Positions 42,181 through 49,866 of a DNA stretch of 64,000 bases are shown here, piece by piece. Each line of letters opens with the position of its first letter. Position 1 is the first letter of the stretch. The notes beneath the pieces are model-generated. The model ran no database searches. It was given only the letters and a program-made list of their open reading frames with translations, and was not told the origin of the DNA. Made by a program: the position numbers and the translations under genes. The DNA comes from Streptomyces sp. WAC05374 (GTDB lineage: Bacteria > Actinomycetota > Actinomycetes > Streptomycetales > Streptomycetaceae): NCBI RefSeq assembly GCF_004353505.1, contig NZ_SMNQ01000009.1, forward strand, positions 124,001-188,000, read 5' to 3'.

Positions 42181-43328
42181 AGGCCCCACCGGGCCCGCAG
42201 GCCGAGGCGCTCGTCGGTGTCCACCGCGGCCGCGCCGTCGGTGACCGTCTCGTAGACGGCGAGGATGTCGGCGCCGACCGTCGACCAGTCGAAGCGGCGC
42301 ACGTGCGCGCTGCCCCGCTCGCGCAGTTCCCGGCGCCGGGCCGGGTCGCCGAGCAGCCGGATCGCCGTCTTCGCCAGCGCGTCCGCGTCCTCGTTGGCGA
42401 ACAGTTCGCCCGCCGCGCCCTGGTCCAGGACCTGCGCGAACGCGTCGAGGTCGCTGGCGAGGACCGGCGCGCCCGCCGACATGGCCTCGACCAGGATGAT
42501 GCCGAAGCTCTCGCCGCCGGTGTTGGGCGCCACGTACACGTCCACGCTGCGCAGCAGCCGCGCCTTGTCCTCGTCGCTGACCATGCCGAGGAACTCCACG
42601 CGCCCGCGCATGTCGGCCGGCAGGGACGCGACGGCCTCCTCCTCGTCGCCCCGGCCGGCGACCAGCAGCCGGGTGTCCGGGCAGGCGGCGAGGATCTTCG
42701 GGAAGGCCTTCATCAGTACGGGCAGGCCCTTGCGCGGCTCGTCGATCCGCCCGATGAACCCGAGGGTGCCGCCCTGCCACTCGGCCTTCGGCTCGGCCCC
42801 GGCGAAGAAGTCGACGTCCACGCCGTTCGGGATGACGACCGCGTCGCCGCCGAGGTGCTCCACCAGCGTGCGGCGGGCGTACTCGCTGACCGCGATCCGC
42901 GCGCTGATCTTCTCCAGCGCGGGCTGGAGGATCGGGTACGCGGCGATCATCGCCCGCGACCGGGGGTTGGAGGTGTGGAAGGTGGCCACGATCGGGCCCT
43001 GCGCCGCCCAACAGGACAGCAGCCCCAGCGACGGCGAGGCCGGCTCGTGGATGTGGATCACGTCGAAGGTGCCGTCGTGCAGCCAGCGCCGCACCCGCGC
43101 CGCCGACAGGAAGCCGAAGTTCAGCCGGGCCACCGAGCCGTTGTACGGCACGGGCACCGCGCGGCCCGCCGACACGACGTACGGCGGCAGCGGCGTCTCG
43201 TCGTCGGCCGGGGCGAGCACGGAGACCTCGTGGCCGAGCCGGATCAGGTGCTCGGCCAGGTCGCGGATGTGGAACTGGACGCCGCCGGGCACGTCCCAGG
43301 AGTACGGGCAGACGATGCCGATCCTCAC
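42168..43328 (-). CDS. pimA: Phosphatidylinositol alpha-mannosyltransferase
   Basis: First mannose transfer to phosphatidylinositol from GDP-mannose at the inner face of the membrane. The 386-residue GT4-type GT-B enzyme has the acceptor domain start RIGIVCPYSWDVPGGVQFH, HIHEPASPSLGLL, NGVDVDFF, FIGRIDEPRKGLP and the donor motif NTGGESFGIILVEAMSAG with the E-x7-E pattern. The GTG at 43328 overlaps the acyltransferase stop by 4 nt. Forms the PIP synthase-acyltransferase-PimA operon. Confidence 0.94.
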   Translation of the reverse strand: MRIGIVCPYSWDVPGGVQFHIRDLAEHLIRLGHEVSVLAPADDETPLPPYVVSAGRAVPVPYNGSVARLNFGFLSAARVRRWLHDGTFDVIHIHEPASPSLGLLSCWAAQGPIVATFHTSNPRSRAMIAAYPILQPALEKISARIAVSEYARRTLVEHLGGDAVVIPNGVDVDFFAGAEPKAEWQGGTLGFIGRIDEPRKGLPVLMKAFPKILAACPDTRLLVAGRGDEEEAVASLPADMRGRVEFLGMVSDEDKARLLRSVDVYVAPNTGGESFGIILVEAMSAGAPVLASDLDAFAQVLDQGAAGELFANEDADALAKTAIRLLGDPARRRELRERGSAHVRRFDWSTVGADILAVYETVTDGAAAVDTDERLGLRARWGLARD

Positions 43329-44239
43329 GCCTCGGGTCCCTTCGCCGGGTCCAGGTCCGCGAGCCACAGCCGCTGGAGCATGTGCCAGTCCTCGGGGTGA
43401 TCGGCGATGCCGGTGGCGAAGGCGTCGGCGAGCGCCTGCGTCATGACGGCCGTCCTCTCCGCCCGCGTGCCGGTCTCGGGGACCTCGACCGGCGGGTGCA
43501 CCCGCCCCTTCATGACCGCCGAGTCGTCGTACCACAGCGTCACCGGCAGCAGCAGCGCGCCCGTCTGCTGGGCCAGTATCGCGGGCCCGGCGGGCATCCG
43601 CGCCGCGTCGCCGAAGAACTTGACCTCGACGCCCGACGCCGACAGGTCCCGGTCGGCGACCAGGCACACCAGGCCGCCCGCCCGCAGCCGCCGCGCCAGC
43701 GTCCCGAAGGCCGAGCCACCGGTGTGCGGCAGCACCTCCATGCCCAGCGACTCCCGGTAGGCGACGAACCGGTCGTAGAGCGTCTCGGGCTTCAGCCGCT
43801 CGGCGACCGTCGTGAACGGCACCCCCAGCGCGCGGGTGACCCACACGCCCGCGAGGTCCCAGTTGGCCAGGTGCGGCAGCGCCAGGACGACGCCCTTGCC
43901 GGAGGCCAGGCCGTCGGTCAGGTAGTGCACGTCCTTGACGTCGAACGCCGCACGGACGCGCTCCGCGCTCCACGAGGGCAGCCGGAACGACTCCATCCAG
44001 TAGCGCATGTACGAGCGCATGCCGGCCTTCGACAGCTCGGCCAGCCGCTCCGGGGAGGCGTCCGGCACCACGCGCGCGAGGTTCGACTCCAGGCGGAGCA
44101 CCCCCTTGCCGCGCCGCTTCCACGCCGTGTCCGCGATACGCCGGCCCAGCCCGGCCGCCACCGGCTCCGGGAGCTTCTTCACCGCGGCCCAGCCGAGCCC
44201 GTACAGCCCGTCGGTGAGCCGTTCACGCACCGCGCTCAT
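43325..44239 (-). CDS. patA: Phosphatidylinositol mannoside acyltransferase
   Basis: Acylates the mannose of PIM1/PIM2 from acyl-CoA. The 304-residue LpxL/HtrB-like protein has the catalytic LALPHLANWDLAG (H-x4-D), FTTVAERLKPE, and VADRDLSASGVEVKFFGD with PAGPAILAQQTGA. Probably peripheral on the inner membrane face. ATG at 44239, overlapping the PIP synthase stop by 4 nt. Confidence 0.92.
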   Translation of the reverse strand: MSAVRERLTDGLYGLGWAAVKKLPEPVAAGLGRRIADTAWKRRGKGVLRLESNLARVVPDASPERLAELSKAGMRSYMRYWMESFRLPSWSAERVRAAFDVKDVHYLTDGLASGKGVVLALPHLANWDLAGVWVTRALGVPFTTVAERLKPETLYDRFVAYRESLGMEVLPHTGGSAFGTLARRLRAGGLVCLVADRDLSASGVEVKFFGDAARMPAGPAILAQQTGALLLPVTLWYDDSAVMKGRVHPPVEVPETGTRAERTAVMTQALADAFATGIADHPEDWHMLQRLWLADLDPAKGPEA

Positions 44240-44922
44240 GTCGCCTCACTCCCCCTGGCACCGGAACCGCCCTCCTCGGGCGAGCCCGGCACCGCGTCCG
44301 CCTCGGCCGCCTCGCGCCGCACCGTCACCACTCGCTGCCCCAGCGTCACCGCGCTGCCCACGGCCACCACCCACAGGGCGATGGGCAGCAGCACCTGTAC
44401 GCCCGGCACGCCGAAGCCGTGCAGTCCGGCCAGGCCGGCGGCCACGAGCGAGACCACGAGCCGCTCGGCGCGCTCCACCAGGCCGTTGACCGCGACGGGC
44501 AGGCCGATCGACTCGCCGCGCGCCTTGGTGTACGACACGACCTGGCCGCTCGCCAGGCAGAAGATGGCAACGGCACACAGGACATTGTCGTCGCCGCCGC
44601 CCGCGTACCACAGCGCGAAACCGCCGAAGACGGCCCCGTCGGCGACCCGGTCGAGCGTGGAGTCGAGGAAGGCGCCCCAGCGGCTGGAGATGCCGGCCTG
44701 GCGGGCCATGTTCCCGTCCACCAGGTCGGAGAACACGAACAGCGTGATGACGATCGTGCCCCAGAAGAACTCGCCCCGGGGGAAGAAGACCAGCGCGCCC
44801 GCCACCACGCCGGCCGTGCCGATGAGCGTCACGGCGTCGGGGCTCACCCCGCGGCGGAGCAGAAACGCGGCGAACGGTGTGAGAACACGCGTGAAAAAGG
44901 CACGCGCGTACTTGTTCAGCAT
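44236..44922 (-). CDS. pgsA: Phosphatidylinositol phosphate synthase (CDP-alcohol phosphatidyltransferase)
   Basis: Joins CDP-diacylglycerol to inositol phosphate. The 228-residue membrane protein (about six segments) has the full CDP-OH-P signature D-G-x2-A-R-x8-G-x3-D-x3-D starting at VDGNMARQAG and ending FLDSTLDRVAD. Linkage to PimA and the acyltransferase points to PIP synthase rather than glycerol-phosphate transfer. ATG at 44922; a 259-nt divergent region separates it from the EF-G2 gene, in which I see no convincing site. Confidence 0.93.
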   Translation of the reverse strand: MLNKYARAFFTRVLTPFAAFLLRRGVSPDAVTLIGTAGVVAGALVFFPRGEFFWGTIVITLFVFSDLVDGNMARQAGISSRWGAFLDSTLDRVADGAVFGGFALWYAGGGDDNVLCAVAIFCLASGQVVSYTKARGESIGLPVAVNGLVERAERLVVSLVAAGLAGLHGFGVPGVQVLLPIALWVVAVGSAVTLGQRVVTVRREAAEADAVPGSPEEGGSGARGSEAT

Positions 44923-45181
44923 GGCCTTCCCGAGGGTCGGTGGGCCGTGCGGCCCCTACGGCCACCGGCTGGCCCATCGTAGCCAGGCGGGGGCACCCGC
45001 CACCCCCGGGCACCCTGCTCCCGTCGCGGTGTCGGACGTATGGACGCAACCTGGCCTGAGTGGAAAGCTCGAAAGACGACCGCGGGCACCGCCGGAGCTG
45101 CCCAAGGAGGCTCCCCCGCGCCCGCGCCCCCCACCTCCACCGTGCACGCACCCCGTGCACTCGCGATCGGGAGGAAGAATC

Positions 45182-47383
45182 ATGGGCGACAAGGCGAACG
45201 CACACCCCGGGGCCGCCGGCAGGGCAGTAACGGCCGACCAGCCCTCATCGGTACGGAATGTGGTGCTGGTCGGCCACAGCGGATCCGGCAAGACGACCCT
45301 GGTCGAGGCCCTCGCGCTGACCGCCGGAGCGGTCAACCGGGCGGGCCGGGTCGAGGACGGCGGCACGGTTTCCGACTACGACGAGATCGAACACCGCCAG
45401 CAGCGCTCCGTACAGCTCTCCCTCGTCCCGCTCGAATGGGACGGGTACAAGATCAACGTACTGGACACCCCCGGATACGCCGACTTCGTCGGGGAACTCA
45501 GGGCCGGTCTGCGCGCCGCGGACGCGGCCCTCTTCGTCGTCTCGGCCGCGCAGGAGGCCGACGCCATCGCCGGATCGTGCCGCATGGTGTGGGAGGAGTG
45601 CGCGGCGGTCGGGATGCCCCGTGCCATCGTCGTCACCCACCTCGACACCGCTCGCGTCGACTTCGACGAGCTGACCCGGGTCCTCGCGCGCGTCTTCGGC
45701 GGTGACGACCCCGACGCCATCCTCCCGCTGTACGTGCCCGTCCTCGGCCCGCAGAGCCCCGACGGGCACGCCCCCGCGACCGGGCTCGTCGGACTGCTCA
45801 CGCAGAAGATCTTCGACTACGCCTCCGGCGAGCGGAAGGAGAACCCGCCCGACGAGGCGCAGCTCCCGCTCATCGAGGAGGCCCGCAACCGCCTCATCGA
45901 GGGCATCATCGCCGAGAGCGAGGACGAGTCCCTGATGGACCGCTATCTCGGCGGCGAGGAGATCGACCTCAAGACGCTCATCGACGACCTGGAGAAGGCC
46001 GTCGCACGCGGCACCTTCCACCCCGTCCTCGCCGCGGCCCCGGCCGCCCCCGGCGGGAAGCAGGGCCTGGGCACGGTCGAGCTGCTCGAGCTGATCACCC
46101 GCGGTTTCCCCACGCCCCTGGAGCGGGAGGCCCCCGTCGTCACCACCCCCGGCGGAAAACCGCGGCCCCGGATCACCTGCGACCCCGACGGACCGCTGGT
46201 CGCCGAGGTCGTCAAGACCTCCTCCGACCCGTACGTCGGCCGGATCTCGCTGGTACGGGTGTTCTCCGGCACGCTGCGGCCCGACGAGACCGTGCACGTC
46301 TCGGGGCACGGCCTGGCCGACCGGGGACACGAGGACCACGACGTCGACGAGCGGATCGGCGCCCTGTCCGAGCCCTTCGGCAAGCAGCAGCGGCAGCTCG
46401 GCCAGTGCGTCGCCGGCGACCTGGCCTGTGTGGCCAAGCTGTCCCGCGCCGAGACCGGCGACACCCTCTCCGCCAAGGACGACCCGCTCCTGATGGAGCC
46501 GTGGACCATGCCCGACCCGCTCCTGCCGCTCGCCATCCAGGCGCACAGCAAGGCGGACGAGGACAAGCTGTCCCAGGGCCTCGCCCGGCTCGTCGCCGAG
46601 GACCCGACCATGCGCCTGGAGCAGAACCAGGACACCCACCAGGTGGTCCTGTGGTGCCTGGGCGAGGCGCACAAGGACGTCGCCCTGGAGCGGCTGCGCA
46701 ACAGGTACGGCGTCCAGGTCGACGTCGTACCGCACAAGGTGTCGCTGCGCGAGACGTTCGGCGGCCGGGCCGCGGGGCGCGGACGGCACGTCAAGCAGTC
46801 CGGCGGCCACGGGCAGTACGCCATCTGCGAGATCGAGGTCGAGCCGCTGCCCCCGGGGTCCGGCATCGAGTTCGTCGACAAGGTCGTCGGCGGGGCCGTG
46901 CCGCGCCAGTTCATCCCGTCCGTGGAGAAGGGCGTGCGTGCCCAGGCGGCGAAGGGCGTCGCCGCCGGCCACCCGCTCGTCGACGTGCGGGTCACGCTCC
47001 TGGACGGCAAGGCCCACTCGGTGGACTCCTCCGACGCGGCCTTCCAGACGGCCGGCGCGCTGGCACTGCGCGAGGCGGCGGCGGACGCCCGCATCGACCT
47101 GCTGGAGCCGGTCGCCGAGGTGCAGGTCCTCGTCCCCGACGAGTACGTCGGCCCGGTCATGAGCGATCTGTCCGGCCGGCGCGGGCGCGTCGTCGGCACC
47201 GAACAGGCGGGCCCGGGACGGACACTCGTGCGGGCCGACGTACCGGAGATCGAGATCGGCCGGTACGCCGTCGACCTTCGCTCCATCTCCCACGGCACGG
47301 GCCGGTTCGACCGCAGCTACGCCCGCCACGAGGCGATGCCTCCGCAGGTCGCCGAGAAGGTCCGCGAACGCGTGGAGGGGTAG
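45182..47383 (+). CDS. fusA2: Elongation factor G-like protein EF-G2
   Basis: A 733-residue EF-G paralogue with all five domains. G1 is GHSGSGKTT (residues 31-39) and G3 is DTPGYADF. The G4 motif that normally reads NKxD is THLD (VVTHLDTARVD), so base recognition is altered. Domain IV carries the FGGRAAGRGRHVKQSGGHGQ region and domain V the EYVGPVMSDLSGRRG signature. Mycobacterial EF-G2 was reported to bind nucleotide without ribosome-stimulated GTPase activity. The ATG at 45182 has GGGAGGAAG upstream; the long frame to its left is rejected. Followed by a terminator at 47398. Confidence 0.93.
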   Translation: MGDKANAHPGAAGRAVTADQPSSVRNVVLVGHSGSGKTTLVEALALTAGAVNRAGRVEDGGTVSDYDEIEHRQQRSVQLSLVPLEWDGYKINVLDTPGYADFVGELRAGLRAADAALFVVSAAQEADAIAGSCRMVWEECAAVGMPRAIVVTHLDTARVDFDELTRVLARVFGGDDPDAILPLYVPVLGPQSPDGHAPATGLVGLLTQKIFDYASGERKENPPDEAQLPLIEEARNRLIEGIIAESEDESLMDRYLGGEEIDLKTLIDDLEKAVARGTFHPVLAAAPAAPGGKQGLGTVELLELITRGFPTPLEREAPVVTTPGGKPRPRITCDPDGPLVAEVVKTSSDPYVGRISLVRVFSGTLRPDETVHVSGHGLADRGHEDHDVDERIGALSEPFGKQQRQLGQCVAGDLACVAKLSRAETGDTLSAKDDPLLMEPWTMPDPLLPLAIQAHSKADEDKLSQGLARLVAEDPTMRLEQNQDTHQVVLWCLGEAHKDVALERLRNRYGVQVDVVPHKVSLRETFGGRAAGRGRHVKQSGGHGQYAICEIEVEPLPPGSGIEFVDKVVGGAVPRQFIPSVEKGVRAQAAKGVAAGHPLVDVRVTLLDGKAHSVDSSDAAFQTAGALALREAAADARIDLLEPVAEVQVLVPDEYVGPVMSDLSGRRGRVVGTEQAGPGRTLVRADVPEIEIGRYAVDLRSISHGTGRFDRSYARHEAMPPQVAEKVRERVEG

Positions 47384-47397
47384 GGACCCTTGGCCGC

Positions 47398-47429
47398 GCC
47401 GCCCGCCCAACTCCGGTCGGGCGGGCGGC
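47398..47429 (+). terminator. Terminator after EF-G2
   Basis: GCCGCCCGCCC (47398-47408) and GGGCGGGCGGC (47419-47429) form an 11-bp stem with a 10-nt loop, followed by TTT. Confidence 0.8.
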
Positions 47430-47557
47430 TTTCCGCCGTCCGCCGACGCGCGGCCGACGCCCTCGATAGGCTGTAGTGCCCAGCTCAGCAGGTGTGCGGA
47501 GCACAGGGGTTGGGAACAGACCGCAGTGCGGACACACGCGGCGATGGGGGCGGCGAA

Positions 47558-49210
47558 GTGACAATGGACAGTTTCGGTCCCGGGGCCCAGGTCCCGCTCC
47601 AGGGCTCGGCCGGTCAGACCGTGGCGACGCACGCGCTGGCCTCCGCCGCGTACCGGGAGAACGTCGACGTCGAGGAGATCCTCAAGGCCAACAACGAATG
47701 GCACGAGTCGACCGTCACCAAGGGCAGGTTCTCGCTCTTCAAACCGACGCTCGGCGAGGCCTTCTCGCGGGCCGTCCAGGTCCGGATGCTCGGCGGGGCC
47801 CGCAAGCCGCTCATCCAGTCCTTCGGCACCGAGCCCCAGCCGATCGTCGAGCACTGCCTGGCCGCCAGCCGCATCCGCAAGCAGCGCGACAAGCTGCTGA
47901 CGATCATCACCGTGGTCTTCGGCGTGCTGTTCCTGCCCGGGATGCTGCTGTGGCTGACCGTCTTCCAGTTGCGCCGCACCCTGGCGGGGGGCGCGGCGGG
48001 CAAGCGCTCCGGCGCGCTGGGCACCCTGCTGCTCGTCGGGGTCGCCATCCTCGCCGCGCTCTTCCTCTTCCGGCTGCCGTTCACCGGCTTCCTGGCGCTC
48101 TACCTCCGCGCCATGCTCATCGCCCCGGTGGTGGGCTGGTTCCTGGCCAAACGGATCTGTGAATCGACCGCCAAGGACCTGCGCGCCCGCTGGGAGTCCC
48201 TGCTCGGCGGGGGTGGCGGCATGGGCCCTAAGATCCCCGAGGCCGTCCCGCACGACCCCAACGAGACCGCCGCCGAGGAGCTGCGCCAGCAACTGGAGAA
48301 GCTCACCGCCGAGCAGCGCTCGAACGTGGTCTTCTACGCCGGGCCGAAGGGCATCCTCGGCATGGGCACCCGCTGGGGGAGCTGGCACCTCGCCGAGGAG
48401 CTGGTCCCCAAGGAGGGCAAGGAGATCCACGCCTTCCGCACCTGGGACGTGATCCGGCCGATCCACGACGAGCTGAAGATGCTGGAGCGCGGCACCCTCA
48501 AGACCGGCTTCCCCGCCCCGTCGGTGAAGCACTGGATCGTGACGCCCGTCGGCGAGGGGGCCAAGGAGGTCGCCCGGCCCGAGGGCGAGGACATCGTCGC
48601 GTACCAGGTCAAGCCGCACGAGATACAGCGCATCTGCAACGAGAACCAGTTCGGCAAGGGCAACCGCCACTATCTGGGCGTGCAGTTCGTCCTGTGGGAC
48701 GGCCAGCTCGTGCTCACCATGATGGTCACCGTCACGGCGCTCCTGCACACGCTGCGCATCGAGGTCACCGGCCACGCGCTGGGCCCGGTGCACGGGCTGT
48801 TCACGACGAAGCCGGAGCCCAAGAAGAAGACCGTCTCCAAGACCATCCGGTTCTGGGAGACCCGGGACATCGTGCTGCCGCTGATCGACAACGACGAGGT
48901 CGTACGGCTGGCGGTCAGGGCCCCGCTGACCTGGTTCCCGCCGGTCCTGGACTTCCTCGGCGGCAAGCTGGTCCTGCCGGAGCCCTTCGGCCTGCGGCAC
49001 GCCTGGGCCTCCCAGCCCTGGCGCCACCGCTTCATGGCCGACGACGCGATCCGCGCGGCCACGCCGGTGATGCGGGCGGTGCACGCCGCGACCATCAAGA
49101 TGCTCGACGAGCACGGCGTGGACACCGAGCGCTTCAGCAACCGGTCGATGGTCCTCAGCGGTCTCGTCCAGGACCCGTCCCCGAGGAAGGCGGACACCTA
49201 CGACGCGTGA
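47558..49210 (+). CDS. Large membrane protein of unknown function
   Basis: About 550 residues. Residues 1-105 are soluble; three membrane segments follow (LLTIITVVFGVLFLPGMLLW, GALGTLLLVGVAILAALFLF, FLALYLRAMLIAPVVGWFLA) at ~110-205, and the C-terminal ~340 residues are soluble with no motif I recognise. It contains FYAGPKGILGMGTRWGSW and FWETRDIVLPLIDNDE. The layout suggests a cytoplasmic membrane platform. GTG 47558 and ATG 47564 are both possible starts. A TAGGCT -10-like hexamer lies at 47467-47472. It has its own unit after the EF-G2 terminator. Confidence 0.85.
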   Translation: MTMDSFGPGAQVPLQGSAGQTVATHALASAAYRENVDVEEILKANNEWHESTVTKGRFSLFKPTLGEAFSRAVQVRMLGGARKPLIQSFGTEPQPIVEHCLAASRIRKQRDKLLTIITVVFGVLFLPGMLLWLTVFQLRRTLAGGAAGKRSGALGTLLLVGVAILAALFLFRLPFTGFLALYLRAMLIAPVVGWFLAKRICESTAKDLRARWESLLGGGGGMGPKIPEAVPHDPNETAAEELRQQLEKLTAEQRSNVVFYAGPKGILGMGTRWGSWHLAEELVPKEGKEIHAFRTWDVIRPIHDELKMLERGTLKTGFPAPSVKHWIVTPVGEGAKEVARPEGEDIVAYQVKPHEIQRICNENQFGKGNRHYLGVQFVLWDGQLVLTMMVTVTALLHTLRIEVTGHALGPVHGLFTTKPEPKKKTVSKTIRFWETRDIVLPLIDNDEVVRLAVRAPLTWFPPVLDFLGGKLVLPEPFGLRHAWASQPWRHRFMADDAIRAATPVMRAVHAATIKMLDEHGVDTERFSNRSMVLSGLVQDPSPRKADTYDA

Positions 49211-49231
49211 CCGGGCCGGCCTGCCGCTCTG

Positions 49232-49792
49232 CTAGGCGGTGGGCCAGGCGTCGGCCAGCATCCGGCGGGTGTCGCCGAGGAGCTGCGGCAGCACCTTGGT
49301 GTGGCCGACGACCGGCATGAAGTTGGTGTCGCCGCCCCAGCGGGGCACGATGTGCTGGTGCAGGTGGGCGGCGATACCGGCCCCGGCCGCCCCGCCCTGG
49401 TTCATGCCGATGTTGAACCCGTGCGCCCCGGAGGCCGTCCGCAGCGCCGTCATCGCCTGCTTGGTCAGCAGCGCCAGCTCCGCGGTCTCGGCGTCGTCCA
49501 GCTCCGTGTAGTCGGCGACGTGCCGGAACGGGACGATCATGAGGTGCCCGCCGTTGTACGGGTAGAGGTTGAGGACGGCGTACACCTTCTCGCCGCGCGT
49601 GACGACCAGCCCGTCCTCGTCGGACTTGGCCGGGATGGTGCAGAACGGGCAGCCGTCGTCGGCCCCGGGGCCGGTCGGCTTGTTCTCGCCCTGGATGTAC
49701 GCCATCCGGTGGGGCGTCCACAGGCGCTGGAACGCGTCAGGCGTCCCGACTCCGATCTGCTGCTCCGGCTCACTCGTCATGCGGGCCAGCAT
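49232..49792 (-). CDS. HIT family nucleotide hydrolase/transferase
   Basis: 186 residues (182 from the second ATG at 49780). It has the histidine triad HLHQHIVPRW, the upstream Cys pair CPFCTIP, and NLYPYNGGHLMIVPFRHV. Family members cleave or phosphorolyse dinucleoside polyphosphates (Ap4A phosphorylase-like). It lies 74 nt downstream of thrS on the same strand, past a hairpin at 49820-49853. Neither ATG has a ribosome site, so a leaderless or read-through transcript is possible. Confidence 0.93.
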   Translation of the reverse strand: MLARMTSEPEQQIGVGTPDAFQRLWTPHRMAYIQGENKPTGPGADDGCPFCTIPAKSDEDGLVVTRGEKVYAVLNLYPYNGGHLMIVPFRHVADYTELDDAETAELALLTKQAMTALRTASGAHGFNIGMNQGGAAGAGIAAHLHQHIVPRWGGDTNFMPVVGHTKVLPQLLGDTRRMLADAWPTA

Positions 49793-49819
49793 ATTCGCTG
49801 GCGGTGGAGGCGGAACCGC

Positions 49820-49853
49820 CGAGGGGCGGCCCCGTGACCGGGACCGCCCCTCG
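49820..49853 (-). terminator. Terminator-like hairpin after thrS
   Basis: CGAGGGGCGGCCCCG (49820-49834) pairs with CGGGACCGCCCCTCG (49839-49853), 14 of 15 positions, with a TGAC loop. It lies 13 nt beyond the thrS stop. Confidence 0.7.
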
Positions 49854-49866
49854 CGGGCTTGCGGGG

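Noticed and set aside
45245..49114. A very long open frame antisense to EF-G2 and the membrane protein (similar long antisense frames over alaS, relA and carB)
   Set aside because: In GC-rich Streptomyces DNA the antisense frame opposite a GC-biased third position stays open by composition. The translation is repetitive Leu/Val/Gly/Asp/His-rich with no family motif, while the sense frames encode full conserved proteins.
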